A DNA stretch of 62,347 nucleotides from an uncultured Elusimicrobia bacterium (GCA_900321865.1 ONXP01000020.1:1-62347), one strand, 5' to 3'; shown: positions 17,315-27,796, counted from the first letter of the stretch. The notes: generated by a model not told the origin, from the letters alone. Translations and numbers: made by a program.

Positions 17315-18924
17315 ATATTTTTATACCACTTTATGGCATTGTTAGTAGAAGAATCGTGGTTTAATTCTAAAGAATTTTGAATTTCTTTTAATATTTTTTT
17401 AGCACAAACTTTCCCCAGCTGCACTCCCCATTGGTCAAATGAAAAAATATTCCAGATAATGCCTTGAACAAAAATTTTATGCTCATATAAAGCCACAAGT
17501 TCGCCAAAAGTCTTAGGACTAAGCTCAGTGATTAAAATTTTATTGCTAGGTCTATTTCCTTCAAATGTTTTATGCTTAGCTAAAAATTCATCTTTTGTTT
17601 CCGTTTCTAAAACTTCTTCAAATGTTTTTCCAAAGCAAAGTGCCTCAGCCTGGGCAAACATATTAGAAATTAGTCTATCGTGGCTATCTTTTTCTCCGTT
17701 TAAATCTTTTCTAAATCCTATAAAATCGACAGGAACTATTTTTGTCCCCTGATGAATAAGTTGATAAAATGCATGTTGCCCGTTTGTCCCTGGCTCTCCC
17801 CAGAGAATTGGGCCAGTTTCCAGTTTTACTTTATCGCCATTTTTATCGATGCTTTTTCCATTGCTTTCCATATCTAATTGCTGCAAATATGCTGGAAATC
17901 TAGATAAATATTCATCGTATGGTAAAATTGCTATATTATTGTATCCTAAAAAATTATTGTTCCAAATCCCTATAAGTGCCAAAATCACAGGCAAATTTTC
18001 ACTAAAATCTGCATTTAAAAAATGCATATCCATTTCATGATAACCCTTTAACATTTCATAAAAATTATCATAACCAATAGATATCATTAAACTAAACCCT
18101 ATTGCACTGGTTAAAGAATACCTCCCTCCAACAAAATCCCAAAATTCTAAAATATTGTCTGGATCTATCCCAAATTTTTTCACTTCACCTGCATTAGTAG
18201 AAACTGCAATAAAATGTTTTTTAATAGATTCTATATCTTTCATAGAAGCTAAAATCCATTTTTTAGCAAGATTTGCATTTGCCATAGTTTCTTCCGTCGT
18301 AAAAGTTTTTGACGAAATTATAAAAAGAGTTTCTTCTGGATCAAAAAATTTTACATCTTCATAAAAATTCGTCTCGTCGACATTTGAGATAAATCTAAAA
18401 TTTAAATCTCTATTTGAATATTTTTTTAAAGCAAGTTGTGCCATCTTTGGCCCTAAGTCTGATCCTCCAATCCCAATATTGACAATATTTTTTATTTTTT
18501 TACCTGTAAAGCCTTTCCATTCACCTTTAATAATCTTATTAGACAAGTTTTTCATTTTTTCTAAAACTTGATTAATTTCTGTCATTACATCTTTTCCGTC
18601 TACATAAATAGGGTTATTTGATACATTTCTAAGAGCAGTATGAAGAACTGCCCTTGACTCTGTAATATTTATTTTTTCTCCGGAAAACATTTTTTTTATT
18701 TCATTTTTTAGGTCGCTACTTTCTGCTAAATTAAAAAGAGCTTTCATAATATCTTTATTTATTCTATTCATAGAATAATCAATAGTAATATCACTAAAAG
18801 ATTGGGTAAAGTCATTGGCTCTAGATTTATCTAAAAACAAATCTCTCATCGAAATTTTTTTAATTTTTTGAGCTTCTTTTTCCAAAAAAGACCAATTATC
18901 TTTAAAAATTTTTTCATCTCTCAT
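17311..18924 (-). CDS. pgi: Glucose-6-phosphate isomerase
   Basis: 537 residues, the long E. coli-type enzyme. Recognisable motifs are NIGIGGSDLGPKMAQLAL (sugar-phosphate site), SKTFTTEET, GGRYSLTSAIG and FSFDQWGVQLGK. It interconverts glucose-6-phosphate and fructose-6-phosphate in the cytosol. As first gene of a unit with two glycan enzymes (4-bp overlap with the next), it may serve nucleotide-sugar supply as well as glycolysis. Start ATG 18924 follows a weak GGAGA ribosome site. Confidence 0.97.
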   Translation of the reverse strand: MRDEKIFKDNWSFLEKEAQKIKKISMRDLFLDKSRANDFTQSFSDITIDYSMNRINKDIMKALFNLAESSDLKNEIKKMFSGEKINITESRAVLHTALRNVSNNPIYVDGKDVMTEINQVLEKMKNLSNKIIKGEWKGFTGKKIKNIVNIGIGGSDLGPKMAQLALKKYSNRDLNFRFISNVDETNFYEDVKFFDPEETLFIISSKTFTTEETMANANLAKKWILASMKDIESIKKHFIAVSTNAGEVKKFGIDPDNILEFWDFVGGRYSLTSAIGFSLMISIGYDNFYEMLKGYHEMDMHFLNADFSENLPVILALIGIWNNNFLGYNNIAILPYDEYLSRFPAYLQQLDMESNGKSIDKNGDKVKLETGPILWGEPGTNGQHAFYQLIHQGTKIVPVDFIGFRKDLNGEKDSHDRLISNMFAQAEALCFGKTFEEVLETETKDEFLAKHKTFEGNRPSNKILITELSPKTFGELVALYEHKIFVQGIIWNIFSFDQWGVQLGKVCAKKILKEIQNSLELNHDSSTNNAIKWYKNI

Positions 18925-19054
18925 AAATATCTCCAGATAATTTGTTATAAATTAATTGAATTTTTTTTAATTTTATAATACTTTTTTTGTAAATTTTTTA
19001 TATATTTTTATTTAAATCGTATTAAATTTATAAAAGTTACCTTTTTTATTATTT

Positions 19055-20512
19055 ATGAAATATTTTGATTATATTATTTTTTCTATATCTATTCTTTTAA
19101 TGATTAGTGTTTTTGCCAGTAAACTTTCTAGCAAGATAAGTTTGCCACTGCTTATAACATTTTTAGGTATAGGGATGTTGGCAGGATCAGAAGGAATAGG
19201 AAAAATATATTTTGACGATATAAAATTTGCTCAAAATTTAGGAATAATCGCTCTTGCTATAATTCTTTTCTCTGGCGGTTTTTTTGCAGAACATAAGTAT
19301 ATTAAAAATATTTTAAAAAAAGGTATTAGTTTATCTACTATCGGAGTTTTATTAACTTGCATAATAACAGCAATTTTTGCAAAAATTTTATTAAAAATAG
19401 ATATTAAAAATGCTCTTTTAATAGGATCTATTTTATCCTCTACTGATGCTTCTGCTGTTTTTTCCATCCTTAGATCAAAAAATATCAGTTTAAAAGGTGA
19501 TATAAAGCCTCTTTTAGAGTTTGAATCGTCTAGCAATGACCCCATAGCTTTTATCCTAACAATAATCTCTGTCAGCCTATTAACTAATGCCCAGGTTGAT
19601 ACTATAGACATTTTTTTACTTTTAATAAAAAAAATTGTTTTAGGGTTACTCATAGGTTTTAGTTTTGGCAAATTTTTAATAAAAATTTTAAATAGTTTAA
19701 AGCTAGAATATTACGGACTATATGCGACTTTTAGTCTGGCTAGCATTCTTTTTACATATTACACGTCTGAATTTTTTGATGGAAATGGATTTTTAGCCGT
19801 GTATATTTTAGGGCTTACCATATCCAATAAAAACTTTTTTTGGAAAAAATTTCTATTAGATTTTTATGAATCAATAAATATGCTTATGCAAATATTAATA
19901 TTTTTAATGCTAGGACTTTTAATTTTTCCAAGTAAGCTAATATTATCTTGGAAATCTAGTTTAATACTTTCAAGCATATTAATTTTTATCTCAAGACCGA
20001 TAGCTATTTTTTTATCTCTTTCTTTATCAAAAATCTCTGTCAAGGAAAAACTTTTAATTTCCTGGGTAGGACTAAAAGGAGCAGCACCTATTGTTCTTGC
20101 GACTTTTCCAGTAACAAATAACATTAAAGGAGCCTATGATATTTTTAATATAATATTTTTTGCTGTTTGTATATCCTGCATTGTGCAGGGTTCTAGTATT
20201 AATTATTTAGCAAAAATATTAAAATTAACTGCTCCTTATAAAAATAAATCTCACCATCCGATAGAAATAGAAGAGTCAAATAATTTAGATGCAAATCTCT
20301 TTGAATGTAATATTGACGATAAAAATGAAATTGTAGGTAAAGCTATATCAGAATTAGTTTTTCCACAAAATACTTTAGTTTTATTAATATTTAGAGACCA
20401 GAAATATGTCATAGTAAAAGGAAACACCGTAATCAAGCCAAATGATACTTTGATTTTTTTAGCCAACCAAAAAGATTTTCTTGAAATAAAAAAAACTTTG
20501 CTTATAATTTAA
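19055..20512 (+). CDS. Cation:proton antiporter, NhaP2/CPA1 type with C-terminal TrkA-C domain
   Basis: 485 residues. About twelve transmembrane helices (1-390) carry the family signatures SILSSTDASAVFSILR (about 128-143, ion-binding TD/D region), LEFESSSNDPIAF (about 153-165, ND motif) and WVGLKGAAPIVLATFP. The cytosolic tail (about 405-485) resembles a TrkA-C/RCK_C regulatory domain as in NhaP2 (CvrA). Predicted to exchange K+ or Na+ for protons at the inner membrane. It is divergent from pgi across 130 bp that shows nothing beyond AT-rich sequence, and precedes an outer-membrane protein gene by 37 bp. Confidence 0.92.
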   Translation: MKYFDYIIFSISILLMISVFASKLSSKISLPLLITFLGIGMLAGSEGIGKIYFDDIKFAQNLGIIALAIILFSGGFFAEHKYIKNILKKGISLSTIGVLLTCIITAIFAKILLKIDIKNALLIGSILSSTDASAVFSILRSKNISLKGDIKPLLEFESSSNDPIAFILTIISVSLLTNAQVDTIDIFLLLIKKIVLGLLIGFSFGKFLIKILNSLKLEYYGLYATFSLASILFTYYTSEFFDGNGFLAVYILGLTISNKNFFWKKFLLDFYESINMLMQILIFLMLGLLIFPSKLILSWKSSLILSSILIFISRPIAIFLSLSLSKISVKEKLLISWVGLKGAAPIVLATFPVTNNIKGAYDIFNIIFFAVCISCIVQGSSINYLAKILKLTAPYKNKSHHPIEIEESNNLDANLFECNIDDKNEIVGKAISELVFPQNTLVLLIFRDQKYVIVKGNTVIKPNDTLIFLANQKDFLEIKKTLLII

Positions 20513-20549
20513 AAAATTTTTGATTTTAAAAACTTAATATTATGATTTT

Positions 20550-21350
20550 ATGATTAAAAAACTTCTATTATTCTTTTTATTTTTTAATACAATCAAACTT
20601 TTTTCTGCTTTTGAATATAAAAGTCCATCTGCCCAGTCATCTAGCCTTGCTGAAATAAAAACTGTAATAGATCCTGAGCCAGAAGCTATATTTTTTAACT
20701 CTAGCCTTTTGCCAGACAAAAGAAGCCTTGGAACTTTTTACTCCGATATTTTGAATATTAAAGAGCTAGCTAATAGCTCTATTTCTACATCTTATCCGTT
20801 TAAGCTTGGGACTTTTGCTATAGGTTTTATGAATTTTGGGGATACATCTCTTTATATAGAGAGAACTTTTGCCTTAGGATATAAAATTCAGCATAAAAAT
20901 TGTAATTTTGGGATAACTTTTAAAAATTTGCAATTAGAAATTGCGGAAATGCAGGAAAAAGGCTCATATTTTTCGATGGATATAGCTGGAAATTTTAAAT
21001 ATAACAATTTTTTTAGTTTTGGAATATGCCTTTTGAATTTCACTAGAACTAAAATAGGAAAATACTATAAAGAAGAACTTTTTTCTGATATTAATTTTGG
21101 ACTAAAATATACCCCTAGCAAAAATATAGATTTTTTCTATGAAATAACTAAAGAAAATGATTATAAAAAAGATGAAAAAATTGCTACACAAATTACTCTT
21201 TTTGATTATATGAAAATAAGATGTGGTTTTTCAAAAAATATTGATGCTATAAATTTAGGCTTTGGTATTAAAAATATTTTTGATTATGCATTAAAATATC
21301 ATTTTGTTCTGGGACAAACTCATATTTTTACTTTAAATTTATATTTTTGA
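20550..21350 (+). CDS. Outer-membrane beta-barrel protein, PorV/UPF0164-like
   Basis: 266 residues with a signal peptide (about 1-19, FFLFFNTIKLFSA). The mature start, with a Ser/Ala-rich turn then EPEAIFFNSSLLPDKRSLGTFYSDILNI, resembles the N-plug of FadL/PorV/UPF0164 barrels (normally DA.A.YYNPA.L), and the rest is a series of amphipathic strands ending in the aromatic LNLYF typical of barrel C-termini. It is short for the family, suggesting about ten to twelve strands. Likely sits in the outer membrane; cargo unknown. It is 48 bp upstream of the TamB-like gene, in the place where a TamA-like barrel is often found, but it is not a BamA/TamA homologue. Confidence 0.72.
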   Translation: MIKKLLLFFLFFNTIKLFSAFEYKSPSAQSSSLAEIKTVIDPEPEAIFFNSSLLPDKRSLGTFYSDILNIKELANSSISTSYPFKLGTFAIGFMNFGDTSLYIERTFALGYKIQHKNCNFGITFKNLQLEIAEMQEKGSYFSMDIAGNFKYNNFFSFGICLLNFTRTKIGKYYKEELFSDINFGLKYTPSKNIDFFYEITKENDYKKDEKIATQITLFDYMKIRCGFSKNIDAINLGFGIKNIFDYALKYHFVLGQTHIFTLNLYF

Positions 21351-21397
21351 TTAATATAATTATTGATTAAAGTTTTAATTAAAATTTTAGAGTAAAT

Positions 21398-24300
21398 ATG
21401 TCCTTTAAAAAAACATTTCTTTTTTTTATTTTTATAATTCTAGCATACATATCACTTATAGGGATAAATTGCCCTAAAAAATATTTAAAAATTTTAAATC
21501 AAAATTGTCAAAAAAATATTCTTAGTTCTTCTTTAAACATAGAAAAAATAAAATTTATTTTTCCAAATACTTTGCAAATAAATTGTGATATAACTAATAC
21601 TTGTTATAGCATAAATTTACAAAAACTAAAACTAAAAATAGACTTATTAAAAATTATACAAAAAAATAAGAAACTAATTTCTGAATTCAAAAATCCAAAA
21701 AACTTAGCAAAATATTTATCAAAAATTAAAATTAAAAACTTTGATATTTTAATAAAAAAGTCTTTTAAAGAAAGACAACCAAAAAATATAGAAGAAGATA
21801 CTTTTACATTTACAAAAATATTTAACGAGATTTTTGGGTTCGACAAATTTAATATAGAAATAAAAGTTTTTAGAATTTTTAATAACGATATTGATTTTTT
21901 TTACAATAAACATCATAAAATCTTTTATTTTATCAAAAATATTTTGGTTTATAAAAATATTTTAGGAAAAGAAATTATAATAAAAGATATTTTTGTTAAG
22001 AAAAAATTTTTAAACGATTTCTTAATCTTTGAATTTAATATAGAAAATTTCTTTATAAAAACAAAAATTTATAAAAATAAAGATGTTTTTTTTATCTTGT
22101 CAAATAAAATAAAAAATAAATTTGTAAAGTATTTAAATACAAACCTAAATTCTTTAGAATATAAAATTCTAACATCAAAAATTTTATCAAACAAAATAAA
22201 AAATATTTTTAAAAATTCTAAATTATTTTTATTAAAAATTTTAAGTCTAACAAAAATTAAACAATCAGACTATAAAGTCTTAAAAAATATTTTAAATTTT
22301 TATAATTTAAACTGCAAAATAAGTGGAAATATTCTATGTAATTTTAGTATTTTTTTTAATTTAGAAAATATACTAAAAAATAAAAACAAATACTCAGCGT
22401 ATGGAAATATTTTAGCAAATATAAATTTGAAATATAAAAATTTATTGATAGAAAATATTAAATTTAATGCGAACATAAATCAAAAAATTTTTGCAATAAA
22501 TAAGGGCTCTTTTAAAATAAATAATGCTGATGGCTTTTTTAAAATAATCTCTAAAAATATTTTTGATCTTCCAAACACAATAGAATTAAATATTTTTAAT
22601 CTAAATATCATTAATCTTCTTAATAAAAATTTAGTTAAATTTATAGAATTTAAAAATGATTTAAAAATAAATTTATCCTTAAATAATAATAAAAAATATT
22701 TTGGTAAAATATCTCTCAAAAACAATTTTATTAAAATAAATCAAAAACATATAAAACTAAAAAATATAAATTTTGAAATAGACAATAATAAAATTGATTT
22801 ACAAAACATTCCAATATTATCCATCAATAAAAAAAATTTGCTCTTTTTAAATAGTTCCATTGATTTAGAAAAATTTATAAATTTATCTGTTTTTATAGCC
22901 AAACCAATGCAAATAAAAAATATTATAAATTTTGAGAATATAAAATTAAATTTAAAAAAAATTAAACAAAACAAAATTTTAAAAGAAAATGATTTTATAA
23001 ATAAAATTTACGAATATTTATTAAATATTAATTTGGACACTTTTTTTATAAATTTTGGACAAAATTTTAACGATAAAAAATTTATTCTTTCTTCAAAGAG
23101 TTCTTTTTTTTATAAAAATCAAAAAATTTTTTTTGAAATTAAAAATCCAAAGGATGATATTTTGGAATTTGATTTTTCAAAAAATGAAAAAAGTTTTTAT
23201 TATTTAAAGATTAAAATTTTACCTAAATATTTTAAAATAATAGATTTTTATTTATTCGACAAAAAAACAGAACTTTATGATAATAAAAATTTTATTTTTA
23301 TAAATGCTAAAGATTTTCCTTTTTATATAAAAAACAAAGACTTTTATTTATCTTTTAAATTAAACATTTCTAAGAAAAACCCTAATATTTCTGCTTTTTT
23401 TAAAATTTACAATGACAATATCAATTTTTCAGGTGAGATAAAATATCAAGATAATTTATTGGAATTTAATAAAGTTCTTATTAATAAAACTATTTTTTAT
23501 GGATTTTACAATTTTAATAACAAAAATTATGAATTTAGGCTTAATGCAAAAGACTTATTTTTAGAAAGATTTTTTTATTATTTTGATTCTTTGATTGACA
23601 ATAAATTTTTAAAAATTCTAAAAAAACAAAAATTGATTTTAAATGGAAATTTTAATATAAAAAAATTTTTTGATGAATACAAACTTAATACTGACTTTTT
23701 ATTTACTAATTTACATAAAGAAAAAATTCTACAAATAATTTTTGATGACAAAACTAAAAATATTGATTTTTTTCAATCAAACATAAAAAAAATATCAATT
23801 ATTTTAGATAACCCTTCTTTTAATTCTATAAATTTTAAAAAAGATAAACAAAAAAATTTTCTTATAAATGGAACTGTTAAAAATCTTTTATATAAAAATT
23901 TTGATATTTCATGTAATTTAAAAAGCGATATAAATATAAGTAATATAAATACGATTTTTTTTGAAGCAAAAAATATTAAAATCAATAATGATTTTTTTCA
24001 ATATTTTTACTTTTACATCGATTTTTTTAAAAATACTATAAATTTAAAGGAATTTTCTTTAGAAAATAAAATTAATGGAAATATAAAAAAAGAAAAAAAT
24101 TCACTATATGGAAAAATTAATTTTTTTAATTTAGATCTCAAAAACTTTTTTAATGCAAAAGAAATAAAGAATGTAATTTTAAATGGAAATTTTTTTCTTT
24201 CACAAAAAACATCGTCTATAAATGATTTAGAAATAAAAACTGATAATTTTGATATTTCATTAAACAAAAATGGAAATCTTTTAAAATTTTTGATAAATGG

Positions 24301-26863
24301 TTCTTTTTATAAAAATATTATCATCTTAAAAAATAGTAAAATATTTCTTAAACAAGATGAAAAAATTAATTTTTCTGCTAATTGCGATCTAAAAAAATCT
24401 TTTAACATAGATTTATTTTTAAAAAATATAAAATCTAACGAAATTAATAAGTTTATTAAAATTTCTGATGATATTTTTGATGGAGAAATAGAAAAAGGAA
24501 CTTTAAACATAAATTTGTCCAATCTAAAAAAAATAGAAATAAATCAAAGCTTTGATTTAAAAAATGCTAAAATTTTGACAATGAATGCAGAAAATATAGA
24601 AGGAAAATTGTTTTTTTATCCAAAACAAAACAAACTTGAAATAAAAAATATCACTATTTTGGAACAAAAAAATAACAAAAAAATCCATTTATTTATAAAA
24701 GAAAACAGCAATATTTTTTTTGATAAAAATGATATTATAATAAATCTTTTTATATATATGAAAAAATGGAATCTTCTTGGGATTAATAAAGGTCTAGGGA
24801 ATATTTCTCTTTTTATGCAAATAAATTCAAATAATTTGTCAGGACAAGCAGAATTTTCAAATTTTTGGATTTCTAATTATATTTTTAAAAATGAAATATT
24901 AAAATTTTCGCTAAAAAATAATATTTTAGATGTAGAAAATATCAAAAAAGATTGTTTCTTGGGACAAATTATTTTTGATAATGGAAATATAAATATAAAT
25001 AATTTTTTGTATCAAAATTTAAATGAAAATAAATTTTTATCGTGTAATGGTAAAATTTTCAAAAATAAAAATATAGATTTAGACATAAAAACTAAAAATT
25101 TTGAGGCAGAAATTATAACTAAAATTTTTTATATAGGCTTTTATATCTACGGAAAAACAAATTTAGACATAAAAATATCAGGAAATTTATTTTTGGATCC
25201 AGTAATAAGCATTAATTTTTCGTCAAACAATGGAAGTTTTGATATCTTAAATTTTGAGAAGCTAAATGGAAATGTTGTAATTAATAAAAATTCTATAACT
25301 ATAAAAAATATTTTTTTATCTTACAAAAATAAATACACTTTATTTTCCCATGGATATATTCCTTATCCATTATTAGACGAAGAAAAAAAATTTACAGATA
25401 AACAAAAAATGCTGATAAAAATTCAATCTCTAGGTGCAAATTTAGGAATTTTAGAAAAACTTTATCCTGACATTATAATAAAAGCAAACGGCGAAATTAA
25501 GTTTAATTTTGATTTAACAAATTCCCTTGATGATATGAAACTGGCTGGCAATATTTCTGTTTCAAAAGGTTCTATATTTTTTAAAGATGGTCTAAAAAAT
25601 ATACATCATATAAATTCCAGCATTAATATTCACGACAATAATTTACAAATAAAAACATTTGATGCTTCGTCTGGAAAAGGAAAAATCAAAGTTTTTGGCA
25701 ATATTTTATTAAAAGATTTAAAATTTAATTATTTTGACCTAGATATAAAAATTCCATCTAAAAAAGGCATAAAACTAGAACTAGACTCTTTAAAAATTCC
25801 TCAACAATCAATCGTAAAAATTTTCCCGTCAATATCAAGTAAAATCAATTTTTATGGCGATATAAAAATGATAGGAGACATAAATAAATATTTTTTAAAA
25901 GGGAAACTTTTCGTTTATAACACAAATTTTACATACAATAATAGCGATTCTAATATTGACTCAATAATTCAAGATTCTATTTTAGAAGGAATGAATTTTG
26001 ATTTAAATATAAAAACTCTTTCTAATGTTTGGTTTGAAAACAAATTTTGCAATTTAGCAATAGAAGGAAAAGCTAATTTTTTTGGACCAATAAATAATAT
26101 TGTAGTGAATACTAATATTAACTTTTTAAGAGGCGAAATTAATTATATGAATATCTATTTTAAAATAAAAGAAGGTGAATTTTCTTTGATTAATAACGAA
26201 CCTTTTTTAGCCTTAAAAGCAGAGACTACTATAAATAGATACGACGATACTTTTAATAGAAATATTGAAGATACTATAAAACTCAATATTGAAAAAAGCC
26301 ATATAAATAATATGAAATTTAAATTTGAATCACAAAATTTTCCAGCAACTACCCAAGAAGAAGCGATGTCTTTAGCCTTTTCAGGGCAAAATTCAGGACA
26401 AACAACTGCTGAAAAAGAAGAAAATATGAAACAAGAATTTTTTAGAATAATAGATAATACTATTACTGCTCCTCTTGCAAAAATTTTTTTACAATCTACC
26501 AGCTTAGTTGATTTTGTAAATTTTAATACTAATATTGCAAACAAAACTCTAAATAAACCTACTGATCCATATATTTTAGATAACAATAAAAGTTCTAACA
26601 TTTTATCTGGAAGTTCGTTAAAATTAGCGAAATATTTAAATTCTAAACTTTTTTTTAGTTATTCTTTATCTTTAAAAGAAAATAATTTTTCTAACAATAC
26701 AATTGATAATAAATTAATTTTGCAACATGAAATAGAAGCTAAACTAAAATTAAGAAAAAATTTATACCTAAAAGGTTTAATAGAATTAAATTCGGTTGAA
26801 AATTCTAGAAAAGAAAAACAACTAAGCCTAGAATATTCTTTTCCGGTTTTATTTAATAAATAG
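21398..26863 (+). CDS. TamB-like AsmA-family giant envelope protein (DUF490)
   Basis: 1821 residues. An N-terminal membrane anchor (about 5-24) is followed by a very long repetitive region of short beta-strand motifs, and the C-terminal about 450 residues hold the conserved DUF490/TamB domain (GEINYMNIYFKIKEGEFSL, EAMSLAFSGQ, and a barrel-like end). TamB-type proteins span the periplasm as a hydrophobic groove and move phospholipids to the outer membrane and/or assist barrel insertion. The gene is noticeably richer in Lys, Asn, Ile and Phe codons than its neighbours; composition rather than disruption, since the frame is intact over 5.4 kb. No tamA is adjacent. The next gene begins 2 bp after its stop. 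Confidence 0.88.
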   Translation: MSFKKTFLFFIFIILAYISLIGINCPKKYLKILNQNCQKNILSSSLNIEKIKFIFPNTLQINCDITNTCYSINLQKLKLKIDLLKIIQKNKKLISEFKNPKNLAKYLSKIKIKNFDILIKKSFKERQPKNIEEDTFTFTKIFNEIFGFDKFNIEIKVFRIFNNDIDFFYNKHHKIFYFIKNILVYKNILGKEIIIKDIFVKKKFLNDFLIFEFNIENFFIKTKIYKNKDVFFILSNKIKNKFVKYLNTNLNSLEYKILTSKILSNKIKNIFKNSKLFLLKILSLTKIKQSDYKVLKNILNFYNLNCKISGNILCNFSIFFNLENILKNKNKYSAYGNILANINLKYKNLLIENIKFNANINQKIFAINKGSFKINNADGFFKIISKNIFDLPNTIELNIFNLNIINLLNKNLVKFIEFKNDLKINLSLNNNKKYFGKISLKNNFIKINQKHIKLKNINFEIDNNKIDLQNIPILSINKKNLLFLNSSIDLEKFINLSVFIAKPMQIKNIINFENIKLNLKKIKQNKILKENDFINKIYEYLLNINLDTFFINFGQNFNDKKFILSSKSSFFYKNQKIFFEIKNPKDDILEFDFSKNEKSFYYLKIKILPKYFKIIDFYLFDKKTELYDNKNFIFINAKDFPFYIKNKDFYLSFKLNISKKNPNISAFFKIYNDNINFSGEIKYQDNLLEFNKVLINKTIFYGFYNFNNKNYEFRLNAKDLFLERFFYYFDSLIDNKFLKILKKQKLILNGNFNIKKFFDEYKLNTDFLFTNLHKEKILQIIFDDKTKNIDFFQSNIKKISIILDNPSFNSINFKKDKQKNFLINGTVKNLLYKNFDISCNLKSDINISNINTIFFEAKNIKINNDFFQYFYFYIDFFKNTINLKEFSLENKINGNIKKEKNSLYGKINFFNLDLKNFFNAKEIKNVILNGNFFLSQKTSSINDLEIKTDNFDISLNKNGNLLKFLINGSFYKNIIILKNSKIFLKQDEKINFSANCDLKKSFNIDLFLKNIKSNEINKFIKISDDIFDGEIEKGTLNINLSNLKKIEINQSFDLKNAKILTMNAENIEGKLFFYPKQNKLEIKNITILEQKNNKKIHLFIKENSNIFFDKNDIIINLFIYMKKWNLLGINKGLGNISLFMQINSNNLSGQAEFSNFWISNYIFKNEILKFSLKNNILDVENIKKDCFLGQIIFDNGNININNFLYQNLNENKFLSCNGKIFKNKNIDLDIKTKNFEAEIITKIFYIGFYIYGKTNLDIKISGNLFLDPVISINFSSNNGSFDILNFEKLNGNVVINKNSITIKNIFLSYKNKYTLFSHGYIPYPLLDEEKKFTDKQKMLIKIQSLGANLGILEKLYPDIIIKANGEIKFNFDLTNSLDDMKLAGNISVSKGSIFFKDGLKNIHHINSSINIHDNNLQIKTFDASSGKGKIKVFGNILLKDLKFNYFDLDIKIPSKKGIKLELDSLKIPQQSIVKIFPSISSKINFYGDIKMIGDINKYFLKGKLFVYNTNFTYNNSDSNIDSIIQDSILEGMNFDLNIKTLSNVWFENKFCNLAIEGKANFFGPINNIVVNTNINFLRGEINYMNIYFKIKEGEFSLINNEPFLALKAETTINRYDDTFNRNIEDTIKLNIEKSHINNMKFKFESQNFPATTQEEAMSLAFSGQNSGQTTAEKEENMKQEFFRIIDNTITAPLAKIFLQSTSLVDFVNFNTNIANKTLNKPTDPYILDNNKSSNILSGSSLKLAKYLNSKLFFSYSLSLKENNFSNNTIDNKLILQHEIEAKLKLRKNLYLKGLIELNSVENSRKEKQLSLEYSFPVLFNK

Positions 26864-26865
26864 AA

Positions 26866-27303
26866 ATGCAAAGCCAAAATTTTTATCTAATAAATTTTAA
26901 AGATGAAAATATAAAGAATTTAATAAATAACAAAATTTTCACAAATAAATATAATATTCTAAATTCAAATAACGATAAAAAATTTTTATTTGTTTTTGAG
27001 TTAGAAAAAGAAATAATAGGCTTTGTAGAAGCAATGATTATAACAAATATTAATGAATGTGAAATCTATTATATCGAAATATTAAAAGAATTTAGAGGAA
27101 AACATTTTGGTTATAATTTGTTAAGAAATTTCTTAAAAAAGTTAAAAAATTTAAATATTTTGTATGTATTTTTAGAAGTCAGAATTAATAATATTATAGC
27201 GATAAATCTTTATAAAAAATTAAATTTTCTGTATATTGGAACTAGAAAAAAATATTATTCTAATCCTACAGAAGATGCATATCTTATGAAAAAAGATATT
27301 TAA
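26866..27303 (+). CDS. GNAT-family N-acetyltransferase, RimI-like
   Basis: 145 residues. The acetyl-CoA-binding motif A is seen as EFRGKHFGYNLLRNFL (about 66-81, a Q/RxxGxG/A variant), followed by LEVRINNIIAINLYKKLNF, the VxxxNxxAixLYxkxGF motif typical of RimI-type enzymes. Predicted to acetylate protein N-termini or lysines in the cytosol. It starts 2 bp after the TamB-like gene and ends 19 bp before the V-ATPase K subunit, so it sits in a continuous transcript with both, without obvious functional link. Confidence 0.8.
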   Translation: MQSQNFYLINFKDENIKNLINNKIFTNKYNILNSNNDKKFLFVFELEKEIIGFVEAMIITNINECEIYYIEILKEFRGKHFGYNLLRNFLKKLKNLNILYVFLEVRINNIIAINLYKKLNFLYIGTRKKYYSNPTEDAYLMKKDI

Positions 27304-27322
27304 TTTTATTTTAGGAGGAAAA

Positions 27323-27793
27323 ATGACTTTAGGATTATTTTATGCAATGTTAGGTGCTGGAATAGCTGCATTTTTGGGCGGATTTGGCTCAAGTATTGGT
27401 ATAGGAATAGCAGGATCCAGTGCTAATGGAGTTTTAAGCGAAAAACCTGAAAAATTTGGAACAATGCTTTTATTTGTAGCATTGCCAGGAACCCAGGGGA
27501 TATACGGATTTTTGACAGCATTTTTGATTATTTTAAAGGTAAAACTTTTATCTACCCCTATAGATATTTCTGCTGTCCAAGGTTTACAAATTTTAGCTAG
27601 TAGTCTGCCAGTAGGAATAGCAGGCCTTGCATCAGGAATTTGGCAAGGAAAAGTTTGCTCTGCTGGAGTAGCTGTTGCAGCTAAAAAACCAGAAGCCAGT
27701 ATGAAAGGTTTAGTTTATGCAGCGATGGTAGAAACTTATGCTGTTTTAGGACTGGTTATCAGCTATTTTCTTTTAAATGGAGTATCTTTATAA
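27323..27793 (+). CDS. ntpK: V-type ATP synthase subunit K (16-kDa proteolipid)
   Basis: 156 residues forming two helical hairpins (four transmembrane helices), the duplicated V-type proteolipid. Hairpin 1 carries LPGTQGIYG (54-62) with Gln58 in place of the carboxylate, hairpin 2 carries the ion-binding Glu137 in MVETYAVLG. Residues L54, T57, Q58, Q108 and E137 align with the Na+ ligands L61, T64, Q65, Q110 and E139 of Enterococcus hirae NtpK, so Na+ coupling is likely. It forms the membrane rotor ring. A strong GGAGG (27313-27318 region) precedes ATG. Only subunit E follows; the remaining V-ATPase genes are not in this window. Confidence 0.96.
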   Translation: MTLGLFYAMLGAGIAAFLGGFGSSIGIGIAGSSANGVLSEKPEKFGTMLLFVALPGTQGIYGFLTAFLIILKVKLLSTPIDISAVQGLQILASSLPVGIAGLASGIWQGKVCSAGVAVAAKKPEASMKGLVYAAMVETYAVLGLVISYFLLNGVSL

Positions 27794-27796
27794 AAT

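Noticed and set aside
19231-19671. Opposite-strand ORF inside the antiporter gene (146 codons)
   Set aside because: Mirrors transmembrane codons of the antiporter and has no recognisable features.
26155-26601. Opposite-strand ORF inside the TamB-like gene (148 codons)
   Set aside because: Shadow of the conserved DUF490 domain; in such AT-rich DNA long antisense frames arise by chance.
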